The notes under the pieces were generated by a model, which worked only from the letters and a program-made list of their open reading frames with translations, was not told where the DNA came from and did no database searches. This document shows positions 1 through 10,845 of a stretch of DNA of 26,704 bases, piece by piece. Numbering within the stretch: position 1 is the stretch's first letter; the number at the start of each line of letters is the position of its first letter. Source of the stretch: Azolla pinnata (lineage: Eukaryota > Streptophyta > Polypodiopsida > Salviniales > Salviniaceae); the NCBI GenBank assembly GCA_037176905.1, contig JBBBWG010006358.1, positions 1 to 26,704 of the forward strand, read 5' to 3'. The translations under genes and the position numbers were made by a program.

Positions 1-1
1 A

Positions 2-190
2 CCTAAATTCTTCTATATGCATGAATTGCAAAAGAAAGGAGAAATTATGATAACTCTCACCAAGACTAGTGAAAATCATGCAGATTTATTTACAAAGTCT
101 TTGTCAACTAGCATTTTTGAAAAACTTGTCCAAGGTATTGGCATGAGAAGGATGAGAGATGTGTATAAATCAGGGGGAGCACTACCTTGA
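2..190 (+). CDS. Ty1/copia polyprotein, RNase H C-terminal end (partial)
   Basis: The frame is open from the left edge to a TGA at 188-190 and encodes 62 residues. It contains NHADLFTKSL, the conserved tail motif of copia RNase H (usually N-x-A-D-x-x-T-K), followed by about 35 residues that end in KSGGALP. In the intact protein this domain would degrade the RNA strand of the RNA-DNA hybrid during reverse transcription. Only the last part of pol is visible, so it cannot be said whether the whole polyprotein is intact. No stop or frameshift is seen in this piece. Family assignment is firm; lineage within copia was not determined. Confidence 0.8.
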   Translation, partial: PKFFYMHELQKKGEIMITLTKTSENHADLFTKSLSTSIFEKLVQGIGMRRMRDVYKSGGALP

Positions 191-410
191 CATTTTCCTA
201 AAGATTGACAGAGTTATCTTGTAGATTAGCTTGTAGTTGTACTCTTTTTCCTTATTGAGTTTTCCTTGAAGTTTCTCACGTTTAGGTTTTAACGAGGCAA
301 CAAGACAATATAAGTAACGTGAACTATGTACTCTTTCTCCTATCATTTTTTTCCCATTGGGTTTTTGGAAGGAGTTTTAATAAGGCATATGTATAACGAG
401 GTATTCGCCC

Positions 411-422
411 AAGGGGGAGTAT
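411..422 (+). other. Polypurine tract of the copia element
   Basis: The stretch CCAAGGGGGAGTATT lies directly before the first LTR bases (TGTGAAAC). In copia elements this purine run primes plus-strand DNA synthesis, and its position just 5' of the LTR supports the boundary at 423. Confidence 0.7.
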
Positions 423-783
423 TGTGAAACTAAGTGGGTCGTCCCACTCCTCTCTTTCTGCACGCCTTCTATTTCTGGCGTGTAACCCGCCTGCCTCTAA
501 ATCTGAGGAGAACCCTCTTGAAGTTTCTGAAGAAAGCAAACTCCTATTTCAGGAGTGGGACTAAAGATGGGCTCATACCAAAATAGCTCCTCTCTACAAG
601 TATATAAACACCAGCAGTGTTAGGAGAGGATATAGAGAAAAAGAGAGTGACTGCCTAAGAGAGATCATCATCAATATTAATACAATTATTCTCTGTCCAT
701 CTATATCTATCTGTGTGTGTATATCTTTGAAGTTTCTTCTCATCTGATGTGTTGATTGATTACGGACGACACGTTTTACAACA
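423..783 (+). repeat. 3' LTR of the copia element
   Basis: The LTR is about 360 bp, from TGTGAAAC at 423 to about TTTTACAACA at 783. It carries a TATA box (601-608) and a pyrimidine-rich downstream part, as an LTR promoter should. Two 11-bp arms, GTCCCACTCCT at 441-451 and its exact reverse complement at 551-561, could fold back on each other. The start is well supported by the adjacent polypurine tract; the end is less certain. The LTR ends about 250 bp before the ELF5 start codon and points toward that gene. Confidence 0.65.
601..608 (+). promoter_or_regulatory. TATA box in the copia LTR
   Basis: TATATAAA occurs about 180 bp into the LTR on the plus strand. This is the expected place for the U3 promoter. 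Transcription from here would begin near 630 and run toward the ELF5 start codon at 1036. Confidence 0.6.
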
Positions 784-836
784 GTTACAATTTCTTCGCC
801 CCATGCTCATGCTACAAATGATGTTGGCCCATGGTA

Positions 837-945
837 TGTATGCATGCGTGTGTGTGTGTATGCAAATGTTTGTATGCATGTACGTATGTGCATGTATGTG
901 CATGCATGTATGTATCTGTATGTATGTATGTATGTGGTTTTGTAT
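837..945 (+). repeat. TATG/TGCA microsatellite
   Basis: An impure run of TATG, CATG and TGTG units lies between the LTR and the ELF5 5' leader. It produces Met/Cys/Tyr/Val-rich open frames in several phases, which are artefacts of the repeat. It starts about 50 bp after the LTR and ends about 90 bp before the ELF5 ATG, so it may lie in the promoter or the 5'UTR. Confidence 0.85.
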
Positions 946-1035
946 GCACTAAAAGAGAAGAACAAAACGAGCTTGGATTTCTCTGTGCGAGGAAGAAGCA
1001 GAGGCTACACAGAAAGACAGAAGCGAGGAGACAGC

Positions 1036-4000
1036 ATGAAGACGACTAAAGGCGGCAAGGTCATGAATCCTACCGATGCCTACCGTAAAGAGCTTCGCAA
1101 AAAGGAATTGAAACGGGTTCGTAACCTTCAGACCTGCTGCTGCCTTCTTCTTTCTTTTCCCGTTCTTAGTTTGCCATGGTGCTCTTAGGGTTTTTCTTCT
1201 TTTTGCACCTCGTTGCTTTGTGCACTGCTCTTAGTTCATCTCTTTCCTTTCACTTAAGGCCCAAACTGAAATACATGGAAATATCTGTTCCTTAAAGTCT
1301 TTTAAATCTCTATTTTTTGGGTCGATGCTGTTCTTTTCTTCTTAGGTTTTGTAATAGTATAGGTTCTTGAAATGGCCCCGTTGTGTTGCTGTCGACATTG
1401 TGAAGGTAGCCTTCTTGTCATGGCGTGATTTGTCAAAAAGTCGTGCATACATTTTCGACTCCTGTATGACACGTTAGGAGTGATTAACAATGAGCTTTGT
1501 CTGTAAAACGAGATGTTTGGAACTTCGTTTAATTACTAGCACCGATTGAATTGATCAATATGATGGTGAGAATGATCTTTGAACATCCTCAATGGGTGGC
1601 TTTTATCATTTTCTGCAATTTGATACCCTCCCAGGTAGAGACCTCTTCAAAGTCAACACCCACTCTTGCACTTTATGACGCAGTTTGCCAATGCTGTTCA
1701 TGAGACAGTAAAATGGATCCTGAGAAATCATTGCTACTAGCTATTACTTTCTCGTTGATGAGTTTCCTCTTCTTATACTACCTTTCTCAATTAAGCATCC
1801 GACTTCTGTGATGGTCATTCACTAACATGATAATGTAAGGCTCCTTTTGGTCATACCAGGGCAGGAATGCAACTTCTAAAGCATCTGCATACCATTCCTA
1901 GAGGATTCTAGAATATGGTATTGCTTTTCTGCATGACTTTATATTTGCTAATGACCATCTATGAGTTTTGAACACTAAGCTGTTGCTAGTTTGTCATTTT
2001 GACCTCTGTATACATCTATATATATTTGTGCATCCCTGTTGTAATTGTATTCAGTCACTCATAAGTATCATATCCTGTTTCCTAGAAGTTTAGACCAAAT
2101 ATACAAAGCAAAAATGGAATATCATAAATATATTTCTGTGTGCAGTCCAGAAACCATGGAAGTTAGTTTCCATGCTGCCTAGCAAAATTAGAGATTAACC
2201 TTGAAGATATTACTGGGCGGACCCTTTTCTGCAGTATGGTGTGAATGGTCTTTCGTAATTTGGCCCAGTCATAACCTTGCTGATTATGATTCTGCTGATT
2301 CCGGAATTGTAAAACATAAAGGTTTTCTAAATATTTCAGAAATCAGAAGTGTGAAGTAGATGGGTAGAAAGTTACTATCAGATATATATATATATATATA
2401 TTCTTGTAACATAGGTACAAGGTATAGCCCCTGATCTTTGATTCTTGCACTTCTTTGTTTTTTCTCAGAATAAGAAAGAACGGAAAAAGGTGAGGGAAGT
2501 GGGCATCCTTAAGAAAGATCCGGAAGCTATTCGGGACCAAATTCGAAAACTGGAAACTATGAGTAAGTGTTGACCTTTCAGTAGTGGTATTGTGGGCATG
2601 CATATATGTATACAGGACTCACTGGTTTGATCTTATTAGAATCTTTGATCATTGCAAGAATGGCTTATTTTGTGTGAATGAGCTGTTTTTATTCTGTAAA
2701 TCAAAGTATGAGGCTGAAATCTCAAAAAATACTTAATAGATATATGAGTTGCTTAACTTTGTAAGCTCATATAAGGACTTGTTTATCTTTGAGTTTAACT
2801 GTCATAAGTAAGTGCCTAATCCATGTTATGGTAAGCCTGTTCCATTTCATAGCTTTATTCTTAAGAGGCTGTTTTTGGGGTCACCAACGTTTGCTTAAGC
2901 TAGCTGTTCGAGTGTCATGGGTGTGGCTCGACAGATGGCAATGTGCTTGAATTTAATTTTACTTGATACGTATGTGTGCTTTTTATGGATATTTTTTATG
3001 TGCAGTTTGACATTATCATTGCTAGTAGGGATGTCAATTTAATGCAGGCAATACTGAGGACAGGTTTAAGAAATCTGTTCCGTATGACGAATTGTGCTGT
3101 GTTGATCCAAAGTCACTGAGAACTCTTGAGTTTCCTTGTGTCATTTCAAAGTTTGATCACTGCCGGGTTGATCTGCCTGTTGATGAGGTGGGGCATATGT
3201 GCAAGGCCTTGTTAATACTATACTTATCTATGAGAAGAATCACTTATAACTCTATAAGCAGTTCCTGAACAACAAGTGATTCATATTATGCCAAAGCCTA
3301 AATTTGTACTAAAAATTTGTCTGCGTAGCTTTCAAAATCTTTCGTCTAATTTTAGTGCACACTAGAGTTATTTCTCTTTCTGATTAACCTTCTGTAATCT
3401 TTTATTTTGTCTTTTAACAATCAGGTGTCCTATCTCTCTATGAAAACATTTGAACTTGTTTTTAGATGTCTTCATATTGGAATACCTAGAATCCAGAGTA
3501 TTTTTCATATTTAGCCTTATGAAATGCGATCTCATTCTTATTAATATTGAAAAGTTCTCGGACTCCCAAGTTTGTAGGCTATTGCCTGTGTATTTCTGGA
3601 CAGTTATTATATAAACCATTTGTCTTATTCTATACATGCAAGAAATTTGATTCTTTGTGTTCTCAAAGTCATCCTGTTTTTGTCCATCTCTTTTTTTTCG
3701 GTCTACGAACTTTCTAAACTTGTCATTGTGATGAGTATTCACATACCATGTCATTCCTACTAAAAGCCCTTGGGAAATTATAAGGAAAACTAGGCCTCTT
3801 TGTACCACAACCCACTGTCTGGGTGATGTTTCTAGTCAAGCAACTTCTGTATTTTATGTTTTCTACTTTGGGACATGCCTACGTTGTGTGCAGACCCTCA
3901 GTTTTGCCGGTTGAAGAAATCTTTTATGGTTATTTTTTATTATATCAGTTAGTTCGTCAGTGCTCATAGTCTTTAATCAACTTGTTTTATCTGTATATTC

Positions 4001-7000
4001 GGGAATCAGTCTGTTGGATTTTTTCATCGGAACACAGGTAGCACACAACAGTGACAGAAACCGCAGAAAATAGAATATTTGCCTCAAACCAAAATCATGT
4101 TATCTTAAGCCGTAGAGTTAGTAACTCCTGTAGAGCTTAAGCCGTGTTATCTTAAGTGTGTTCACACATTATTATTAGAAAGCGTGCTCATATGTGAAAT
4201 TATCAAATGTGTGCTCACACACATTATCATCAAAATGTGTTTTTACACATCAATTATAAAGAGGTCCTAGCAAATCAAGTGCCCCTCATGCGTAGGGATG
4301 TGCCAAGCTATGTTAAATGGCATCAATTAGCATAAGCTTAGTGAACAGCCACTAACATCCTCCTCCTGCGATGAAAAAGATCTTGTCAAACTGTTTTGTC
4401 TGGCAGGGGGTCTTTTCTTGACATAATGATAGTTCACCTCAATGTGGCTTTTGTTAGTATGAAACACAATGCCGCTTACAACTGCCATTATTTTAGTAAA
4501 AATGATGGTGTCTGGGGACTGACTAGCACCAAATCATACAGGAGGCATTTGAGGCACAGTTGATGAGTATGTTGATGTATATTACCCAGCAATTTGGTAC
4601 TTCTTAGTTCATAAACTGAATTCTAGGGAGTTTTCTTTCTGCATGGTCTTGTTAGGTACTCATAAGAATAAACACACTTGACTACTGTCTCAAAAATATT
4701 CACCTACAAGGTTTTGGGGTTTTCTATGGGGGTGCTTATGCAATCAAGTTTATACTCTTGCCTAGTTTCATGCATTATTTTGCCCCAAAAACCTCACAAT
4801 TAGTCATCTGGGGCCATAAATGTTTGAGGATATACAGCGAGTGCCCTCATGGAATAATGTTGTACCATGTAATTGTTATAGTGGAACAAGTTTTTTGGCG
4901 TGTTTGCTGTGACCTTTCCTTGATTTGCATGATTACTACACCAAACACACCTTCAAAAAGAGTTTAATCCTTGTTGATTACTTCAATGTTATGAAGATCC
5001 TCATTCTACAGAGACATCATATACTTCTCTTTTGCTGAAATCTTCTATCTGCACATCTTTCAATATGGGCTTGTAAAACAACACAAAAAGTTGTGACTAT
5101 CTGCACATCTTTCAATATGGGCTTGTAAAACAACACAAAAAGTTGTGAGCCACCTGCAAAGACAAGCTATTGTGTAGGGCAAGGGTGGGTTTCTGGTTAG
5201 ATCCATCAAAGATCGTACATGTACTATAGTTGGAGCTGGTGGCACTTCTAGGCGTACAAAATTTCAGGGAATTAACCCATGAAAATAATCGTGTTGATCA
5301 AAGTTGGGTCCATTTAGTTTGCTTGAAGATGGGGTGTCAGTTGTAAACTCTAGAAGGATTTCCACAGTGCAGACAAGCAGATATCCTCATTGGATATAGT
5401 GACCCTACTAGTTTCCATTTGACAATACTAACCGATAAGTTTTTTCTGTGATCACATGTACTTGTTTCTCACAACTTGCTGGAGGGCCAAGCCTAGAAAA
5501 GGTATCATCTCTCCATCTTATCCTTTCCCAAGAAAGAGCCGTGTCTCACAGAATAGGCTAGTTAAGAATCCTCTTCTGTACTACTGCTTTTTGAATGGAG
5601 TCTTTGAGAATGTCTCTCTAGAGCAGTAGTAAGATATGGATAATGGTGTGGGTAATGCAACCAACAGTATTTAGCTACTAGGCAGCACCGTAAAGTCTGT
5701 GGCAGCCATGATGCCCAACTAAGGGTGAGAGACCTACCCTGGTCACCCCCTCAAGGTCTTCAAAAGGCTTATTGAAATTGTCTCCATTGGTTTTAGGTGT
5801 CACTGACTCTTGCACACGTTGATCATACATGCACAAATGTTAGGTTTAGAATCATAATCTCACTCAGCGCTAACTAGAAGTTGTGCTACATACACGATTT
5901 TCTTACAGGTGTTTCCTGCACTGTAAAGTCCACCACTTGAGATAGCCTACTGCATCTGGTTGGCAATATGATTTTGCTATCTTTCCCACAGTTTTTATGT
6001 TAACTCACACCATTCCTAGATGCATGCTAGAGAGTTTTGTAAAGCTTTATGGTACTAAAATGTCTGTCTTTTTTCTTGCTGTTAGTATGGTAGAAGCAGT
6101 TAATGATGGTGGTTGCTTTTAAATATTTCACGTTGTTGATTGCAGTATGTCTTCTTCTATGGAAAAGTTTGCATGATTCCATGCTGATAACTTATTTAAT
6201 CAGAGTTTTTACTTGTAGCTTTTCTGCAAAGGCCAATGCACAGTTTGCGGGCAAATTCTGGACATAGTTTCCACCTTCAATTATAGAGAAAAATTGACGG
6301 GAATCCACCTTATTAGCCTGTTTGCTAGGTGGGGATTGAAGTTTGCATGCGAAGTCACACATAATGTGTTTTTGGCATATCAAGCTAAAATATGGTCTGG
6401 ATTTTTGTTAGAACTGCATCTATGCTTGCAATTTAACATTTTTCTGCTAAATTGGGCAACTTTAATATTGTAATTTATTTCCTCCATGGATACATCATGT
6501 GCATAAACTAACTTATTGTAACAGAGGCTGATGGAGCCTTGGATAAGACTAGGAGGCACAAAAAACGGCAACTTGAAGACACCCTGAATCTGGTGATGAA
6601 AAAGAGAAAGGTATGCATCTTTTTTCTGGCTAAGTTATTCATAACTTCAATTTTCAATTTTCAATTTTCACTGCAATTGATATTTTGCCACAAAAAATTT
6701 GGTCTGAACTTTGTTAAGGAGTATGAAGAGAAAATGCGTGAGAAGGGTGAAGAGCCTATAATGTTCAGGTAATTGCTTACTTTTTTTCTTCTATCTCTCA
6801 TATATTAGTGCGTTTGGACAACTTTCAATCTACTGTTATTGTATCTTAATGGTACTTGTTTCTACTAGTCATTTATCTGCAGTGCGAAGAACAGCTGAGG
6901 AAGACCTAAAGGCAAGGCAGATGAATCCAGAGGTATTCTGCCATGGGTGGCCTCCTTAATTTGCTGATTAATGTGTTGTCCATAGAGTTAATCAACTGCC

Positions 7001-8870
7001 CTTTAGTTTTCATGATATGGAATTTATTGAGAGCCTATTGTTTATAAATTTGCAGGATTCCATCTACTTCCATCCTACGTTAAACCCAACTGGGGCACCA
7101 CCCCCTGGAAAGCCTCCAATGTATAAATCTGCTGCAGGTATTCTTGATTGATCTTATGGTATGAAGATGTTTCCCTGTACTGTAAACCTTGTCATTGTTT
7201 GTTTATATTCTAGTCTACTCATACCCTCCAGTATGCAGGTTCAAGCAATCCCCTTTCAGAAGCTGGGGATATAGATACAGAGATGACAATACCAATTCCA
7301 CCTCCGCCACCATTGCCGATGGCTGAAGGTGGAACCTCTTCTGCTGAAGAGCCAACATTGATCCCATTATTGGTTCCTGTGCCACCACCGCCACCTGCTC
7401 CACCTCGCCCAGGTGGCTCAACAGTTCCAGCTCTACCTCTCCCACCACCACCTCCTCCAGGGCCGCCTCCAAAAGTTCGACCTCAAGTATTATTACCACC
7501 TCCTCCTCTACGGCAAATGCAACCTCCTCCACCAGGTACAGGTACTGGTACAACAATAGACATTTCAAGAGCTGTGAAACCGTTGGGAGTTGATGATGTT
7601 GGTGAAAAGATTAGCGGGGGTTCTGCGAGTGCTCAGGATTGGGTATGTTTTCTGGAATGTCTCAAGAACCATGTTTTATTTCTTACTTCGTACAAAGAAA
7701 TTGGTTATGAATCTTAACCCCAAAATATAGTAACCTGATTCAGTTTAGCACTCTTAAAACTTTTCACCTGCAATCCCAGAAATATAATGGATCAAATAAC
7801 CTTGCTCAAGTTTTTTGATACATGATAGCAAGTGACGTTAATAAAGTTAATCTGGTTTGGGATTTAGGTATCCCTGTCTGCTCAAGAAGGGAAAATTGAA
7901 CAAAGCAATGAAGAAAATCAGGATAAGAGTGCACCACCACCACCACCACCACCTCCTCCACCGCCACTGCCACCGCTACTGCAACCATCAACCCAAAAAT
8001 CTATCAGTTCTTTACCATTGCCACCACCCCCTCCACCTCCAGGGATGATCAGGACAGTGAATTCTCAAGAAATGCTTCCACTCAGCAGCATTGTAAGGCT
8101 TCCACCACCACCCCCACCACCTGGTTTGAGGCCTCCACTTCCACCACCTCTGACGGGACCATCCTTTCCTCGAATGATGCCTAGTGGAATACCTATGGGT
8201 CCATCACAGCCGCTTGGAATACCACTTCCGCCACTGCCACCACCGCCACCTCTAACAAGGCCACCTGTTGGAATACCTGGCGCTCCACTTCCTAGAGTAG
8301 TATCAACGGATAGTAAGTCCTCTTTGGATGAGGTGGGGAAGGCTTCTTCTAAGACATCCTTTGTAAAGTCTGCTGCTCCAACGGTTGTGAAGCGGCCTCT
8401 TGCTCAACACACTCCTGAGCTCACATCAATGGTATGATCTCATTCACTCTCTTTGACTGATACAGACAACCTTACAGCTCTGAATATTACTAGAACACCC
8501 CAAAGTTTTCATAAATTACTAGAGTACATAAGTCCTGTAATTTCTGTAAACCGCGGGGTAATGTAGTAGAAAAAACATTTAGGGCTGTCTGCTGTTTCTT
8601 CCAAATGATCAGTTTAGTCAAATCAACACAGTATTTCTTTCCTTCAAATAATGTTTGTGACAACAGGTACCAGCATCTGTGCTTGTGCGAAGGGAGAGTG
8701 TGCAAAAGCTGAAGCCTAAACCATCTATAGCTTCGTCTCATACAGTCATCAATGTGCCTAAAGTTTCATCAGTGCAGCCTACCCCAAAACCACAAAGTAT
8801 TGATGAATCTTACTCTGCTTTTATGGATGACATGAAAGCTCTTGGGGCCTTCGATGGTGATTTCCCCTGA
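1036..8870 (+). CDS. ELF5: ELF5 / WBP11 family proline-rich nuclear protein, nine exons
   Basis: Inferred exons are 1036-1116, 2469-2562, 6525-6610, 6719-6768, 6869-6932, 7056-7137, 7239-7642, 7868-8431 and 8667-8870. All introns are GT-AG and the joined frame has 542 codons plus TGA, close to the usual plant ELF5 length of a little over 530. The start is clear: [19 protein letters not shown] is the family N-terminus. Residues 1 to about 90 are the lysine/arginine-rich Wbp11/ELF5 N-terminal domain ([20 protein letters not shown]). Residues about 165-420 are dominated by poly-proline runs, the kind that bind WW domains. The C-terminus has the motif [16 protein letters not shown]. Family knowledge: the plant protein is nuclear, affects flowering time through FLC in Arabidopsis, and is tied to spliceosome function through its WBP11/PQBP1-type relatives. 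Intron 2 is very long (3,962 bp) and carries transposon debris. Exon edges are predicted, not measured. Confidence 0.92.
2382..2401 (+). repeat. (AT)10 microsatellite in ELF5 intron 1
   Basis: A perfect AT dinucleotide run of 20 bp lies about 70 bp before the exon 2 acceptor. It probably has variable length between individuals. Confidence 0.9.
3048..3187 (+). other. Exon-like open segment inside ELF5 intron 2
   Basis: A 140-nt segment begins after TGCAG and ends before GTGGGG. Read in the phase left by ELF5 exon 2 it gives 47 codons without a stop, including [19 protein letters not shown]. Composition looks more like coding sequence than the surrounding intron. I do not recognise the peptide and it is not part of the conserved ELF5 domain. 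It could be an alternative exon, a poison exon, a captured gene fragment, or chance: an open 140-nt segment in a fixed frame is expected roughly one time in ten. Confidence 0.35.
4560..5040 (+). mobile_element. Decayed Ty1/copia fragment in ELF5 intron 2
   Basis: Translated pieces resemble the copia integrase C-terminus in the right order. A YKVLG-like segment near 4708 recalls the usual [21 protein letters not shown] at about 4780-4830 recalls the usual LAPKSxKCVFLGY. A later [11 protein letters not shown] segment at about 4885-4920 recalls the usual FVSxDVTFFE. At least two frameshifts separate these parts. It is in the same orientation as ELF5. The limits are unclear: the insertion may extend from about 4040 to 6100, but I see no clear LTR pair. 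This is old, non-functional debris. Confidence 0.5.
5045..5148 (+). repeat. Perfect 2 x 52 bp tandem duplication
   Basis: Two identical copies of a 52-bp unit that starts CTATCTGCACATC lie head to tail at 5045-5096 and 5097-5148. They lie in ELF5 intron 2, downstream of the copia integrase relic. Identity of the copies means the duplication is recent compared with the decayed sequence around it, or that it is an assembly artefact. Confidence 0.95.
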
Positions 8871-9440
8871 CAAAACTTTAATACTGATTAACCCTTGAAA
8901 GATCTATCTATGAAATGAATTGCTATCTTAAGAAGCAATGAAGTTTGATCCACTGGAAGCATGCAGTTTATTGGCTGCCACTGGTGATCCATCAAGCTAA
9001 AAAAACAATCATTTGTACGGCGCAGACTAATGAAGATAAGCAAACTACTTTGTAAGGCATGCATGATTCAGGAGTGAAGCTAGAGCCTACTTAATGGTCA
9101 AAGTTCTCAATTTCTATATGCCTAATGGTGTGCTGTATTATTTTTCGAGGTGAAACTATCTTATGCACTATGTTCCGAAAAGTACAATGGACTATCGGTC
9201 TCGAATCTATGAGACAGTTTTCTCATGTTCCAGCATTGTCTTTAGCAGGCCCATTTCTCTCCAATCTCTGCTGTCCGCTGTCTATTACAGAATAACATGA
9301 AATGTATGCCATCGTTTTCCATGCAATTCAATCGTTGAAGAGAGTGAGGATGGCTATGTACAATTTTTGCCATACGTGACCTTACTCATCGGCGGATATG
9401 GCATGGTGTTGGGCTACTGCTTTGTGGGGCAATGGATCAG
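8871..9440 (+). other. ELF5 3'UTR and flanking sequence, no gene seen
   Basis: This stretch follows the ELF5 stop codon. Its first few hundred bases are presumably 3'UTR, but no canonical AATAAA poly(A) signal was picked out. I see no open frame, RNA gene or repeat here. The gypsy relic begins somewhere after about 9440. Confidence 0.5.
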
Positions 9441-9776
9441 GAATAACCTAGTTCCTTAAAGACATTGTGGCATCAAAGATGATCATTGACTTCAAGAAAA
9501 GTTATAATCACTCATCCATCTATGTCTTGCAGCCCCTTTGTTGATGCTTAGTTATAATCACTGTAAAAAACGCCACATCTGGCACCACTCCAAGCTGTGG
9601 CAGTCATTGTAATCTATTGTCAATGGGTCTCTAATGCATGTTCTCATGTGGCTAGATCACCTAGAGAACGTCACCAGTACCACCTTTGGACGGATGACTA
9701 CAAGGCCTTGGAGGTTAGGACCCTACTCAATAATGTGGCAGCCACATAGTACATCTAGCAACCATATGCAACTAAG

Positions 9777-10163
9777 ACCAATTGGCAAGTGTTGATACCA
9801 AACTTTGCACACCAATACGTCACGCAAACTGCTCTCCAACAGTTAACTAGCTTGAAGTAGCAACCAAGCAAACCGGTGGCCCAGTTCGCTGTCGAAATCA
9901 ATCAATTGCTCCTTCGTGTAGATCCCACCATGTTAGAAGAGATGAAACTTTTCTTCCTATGGCCACGCCTCCGTCACAACACCAAAATGTCCAAGTCTAC
10001 ATTGCATTGGCCGCCAATATCCAGCTCATGGATGTTGCCTCTCTTGTTGAACTCCCAGGAAACTTGTAGATGGGACGCTGCAAGAGGCTCGGCGAACCTG
10101 CATCTAAGCCTCGTCATCCTCTGGTTGCCTCATCTCCTCTACAATTGCCCAAATCGGAGATAG
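9777..10163 (+). pseudogene. Gypsy gag relic
   Basis: The frame reads WQVLIPNFAHQYVT, an in-frame stop near 9858, then KPVAQFAVEINQLLLRVD and MLEEMKLFFLWPRLRH. The spacing of these matches the retrotransposon gag (capsid) domain, which has W...F...Y...L..L.Q followed by V..Y..EF..L and EE...F..GL. The intact protein would form the virus-like particle. The frame closes at 10161-10163. No zinc knuckle was identified after it. Confidence 0.55.
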
Positions 10164-10369
10164 TGACCATGAAGTTTTTTTAACTTCGGAAGTAGTATCT
10201 CCTCAATCAGCCAACACATACACCTAGCCACCTCAGAAGTGCCACCCACATAGGTCCTCTTTGGGGATAATCAGAAGATATATCACTCACACACACAAGC
10301 ACATTATCGTTTCTCGCTATCCAACCTAACTTTCACACACTCGTTTTATGTCTTACAACAACTCTTCCC

Positions 10370-10470
10370 AATAACTCTAGGATGTGATTGATTCCTTCGT
10401 AGCCACGCCCAACTACATGCTTTGATAGCAAACATTTGGTACTACCTTACGCCTTGCCCATACCTATCTT
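10370..10470 (+). pseudogene. Gypsy protease-RT linker relic
   Basis: A short frame reads FPITLGCD, a TGA stop, then FLRSHAQLHA. It resembles the LGCDWL motif at the end of gypsy protease domains, with the tryptophan codon apparently changed from TGG to TGA. The catalytic DTG/DSG motif was not found. About 150 bp at 10690-10845, before the RT, do not resemble any gypsy domain I know. Confidence 0.4.
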
Positions 10471-10845
10471 CACCAACCCATTTGCACACCCCAAGGTGGT
10501 CAACACACAAGTAACCATGGAGCCGCGCATAATACGCCTTTAAGACATCCGTTGTCTATTGCAAAAGCACTTTGCCCTCTTCCGCAACCCGACGACACCT
10601 TCACCTATTTGTTTCCTCGTCCAACTAGCTTTTCTTCAGGAAAATCTGGTTAGCTCTCACGTCGAAAGACGCAGGTGGCCAGGAAGTTGCGAGCTGTTAC
10701 GGCCGTCGGAAACTTTTTCTGACTTTTTGATTCGGCCTTAAATCTCTCAATTTAGTTTAAGGAAGAAGAAGAAGAGGTTGGGCAGAAAGCAGCTTGAGCC
10801 TGTTGGTTTTTAGCAGCCAGCCTATTCGGCGTACAAATAGGCAGT

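Larger units (their letters stand above)
1..783 (+). mobile_element. 3' part of a Ty1/copia LTR retrotransposon
   Basis: The window opens inside the element, so its 5' part is outside. In order it shows the C-terminal end of the copia RNase H (2-190), a non-coding stretch of about 220 bp, a polypurine tract (411-422) and a 3' LTR (about 423-783). This order and orientation fit the 3' end of a plus-strand Ty1/copia element. The right boundary at about 783 is placed by the terminal TGT...ACA bases and could be off by a few bases. No target-site duplication can be checked because the 5' LTR is not in the window. Confidence 0.8.

Noticed and set aside
749-1188. Three overlapping plus-strand open frames rich in Met, Cys and Val
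   Set aside because: They read through a TATG/TGTG microsatellite, in which all phases tend to stay open. The longest runs on into ELF5 exon 1 in frame and past its donor, so it is not a separate gene.
3368-3808. A 146-codon minus-strand open frame in ELF5 intron 2
   Set aside because: AT-rich, Lys/Asn/Ile-biased and with no recognisable motif. It lies inside an intron on the opposite strand and is probably chance.
7215-7568. A 117-codon minus-strand frame rich in Val, Glu and Leu
   Set aside because: It is the antisense shadow of the poly-proline exon of ELF5 (CCA/CCT codons read backwards).
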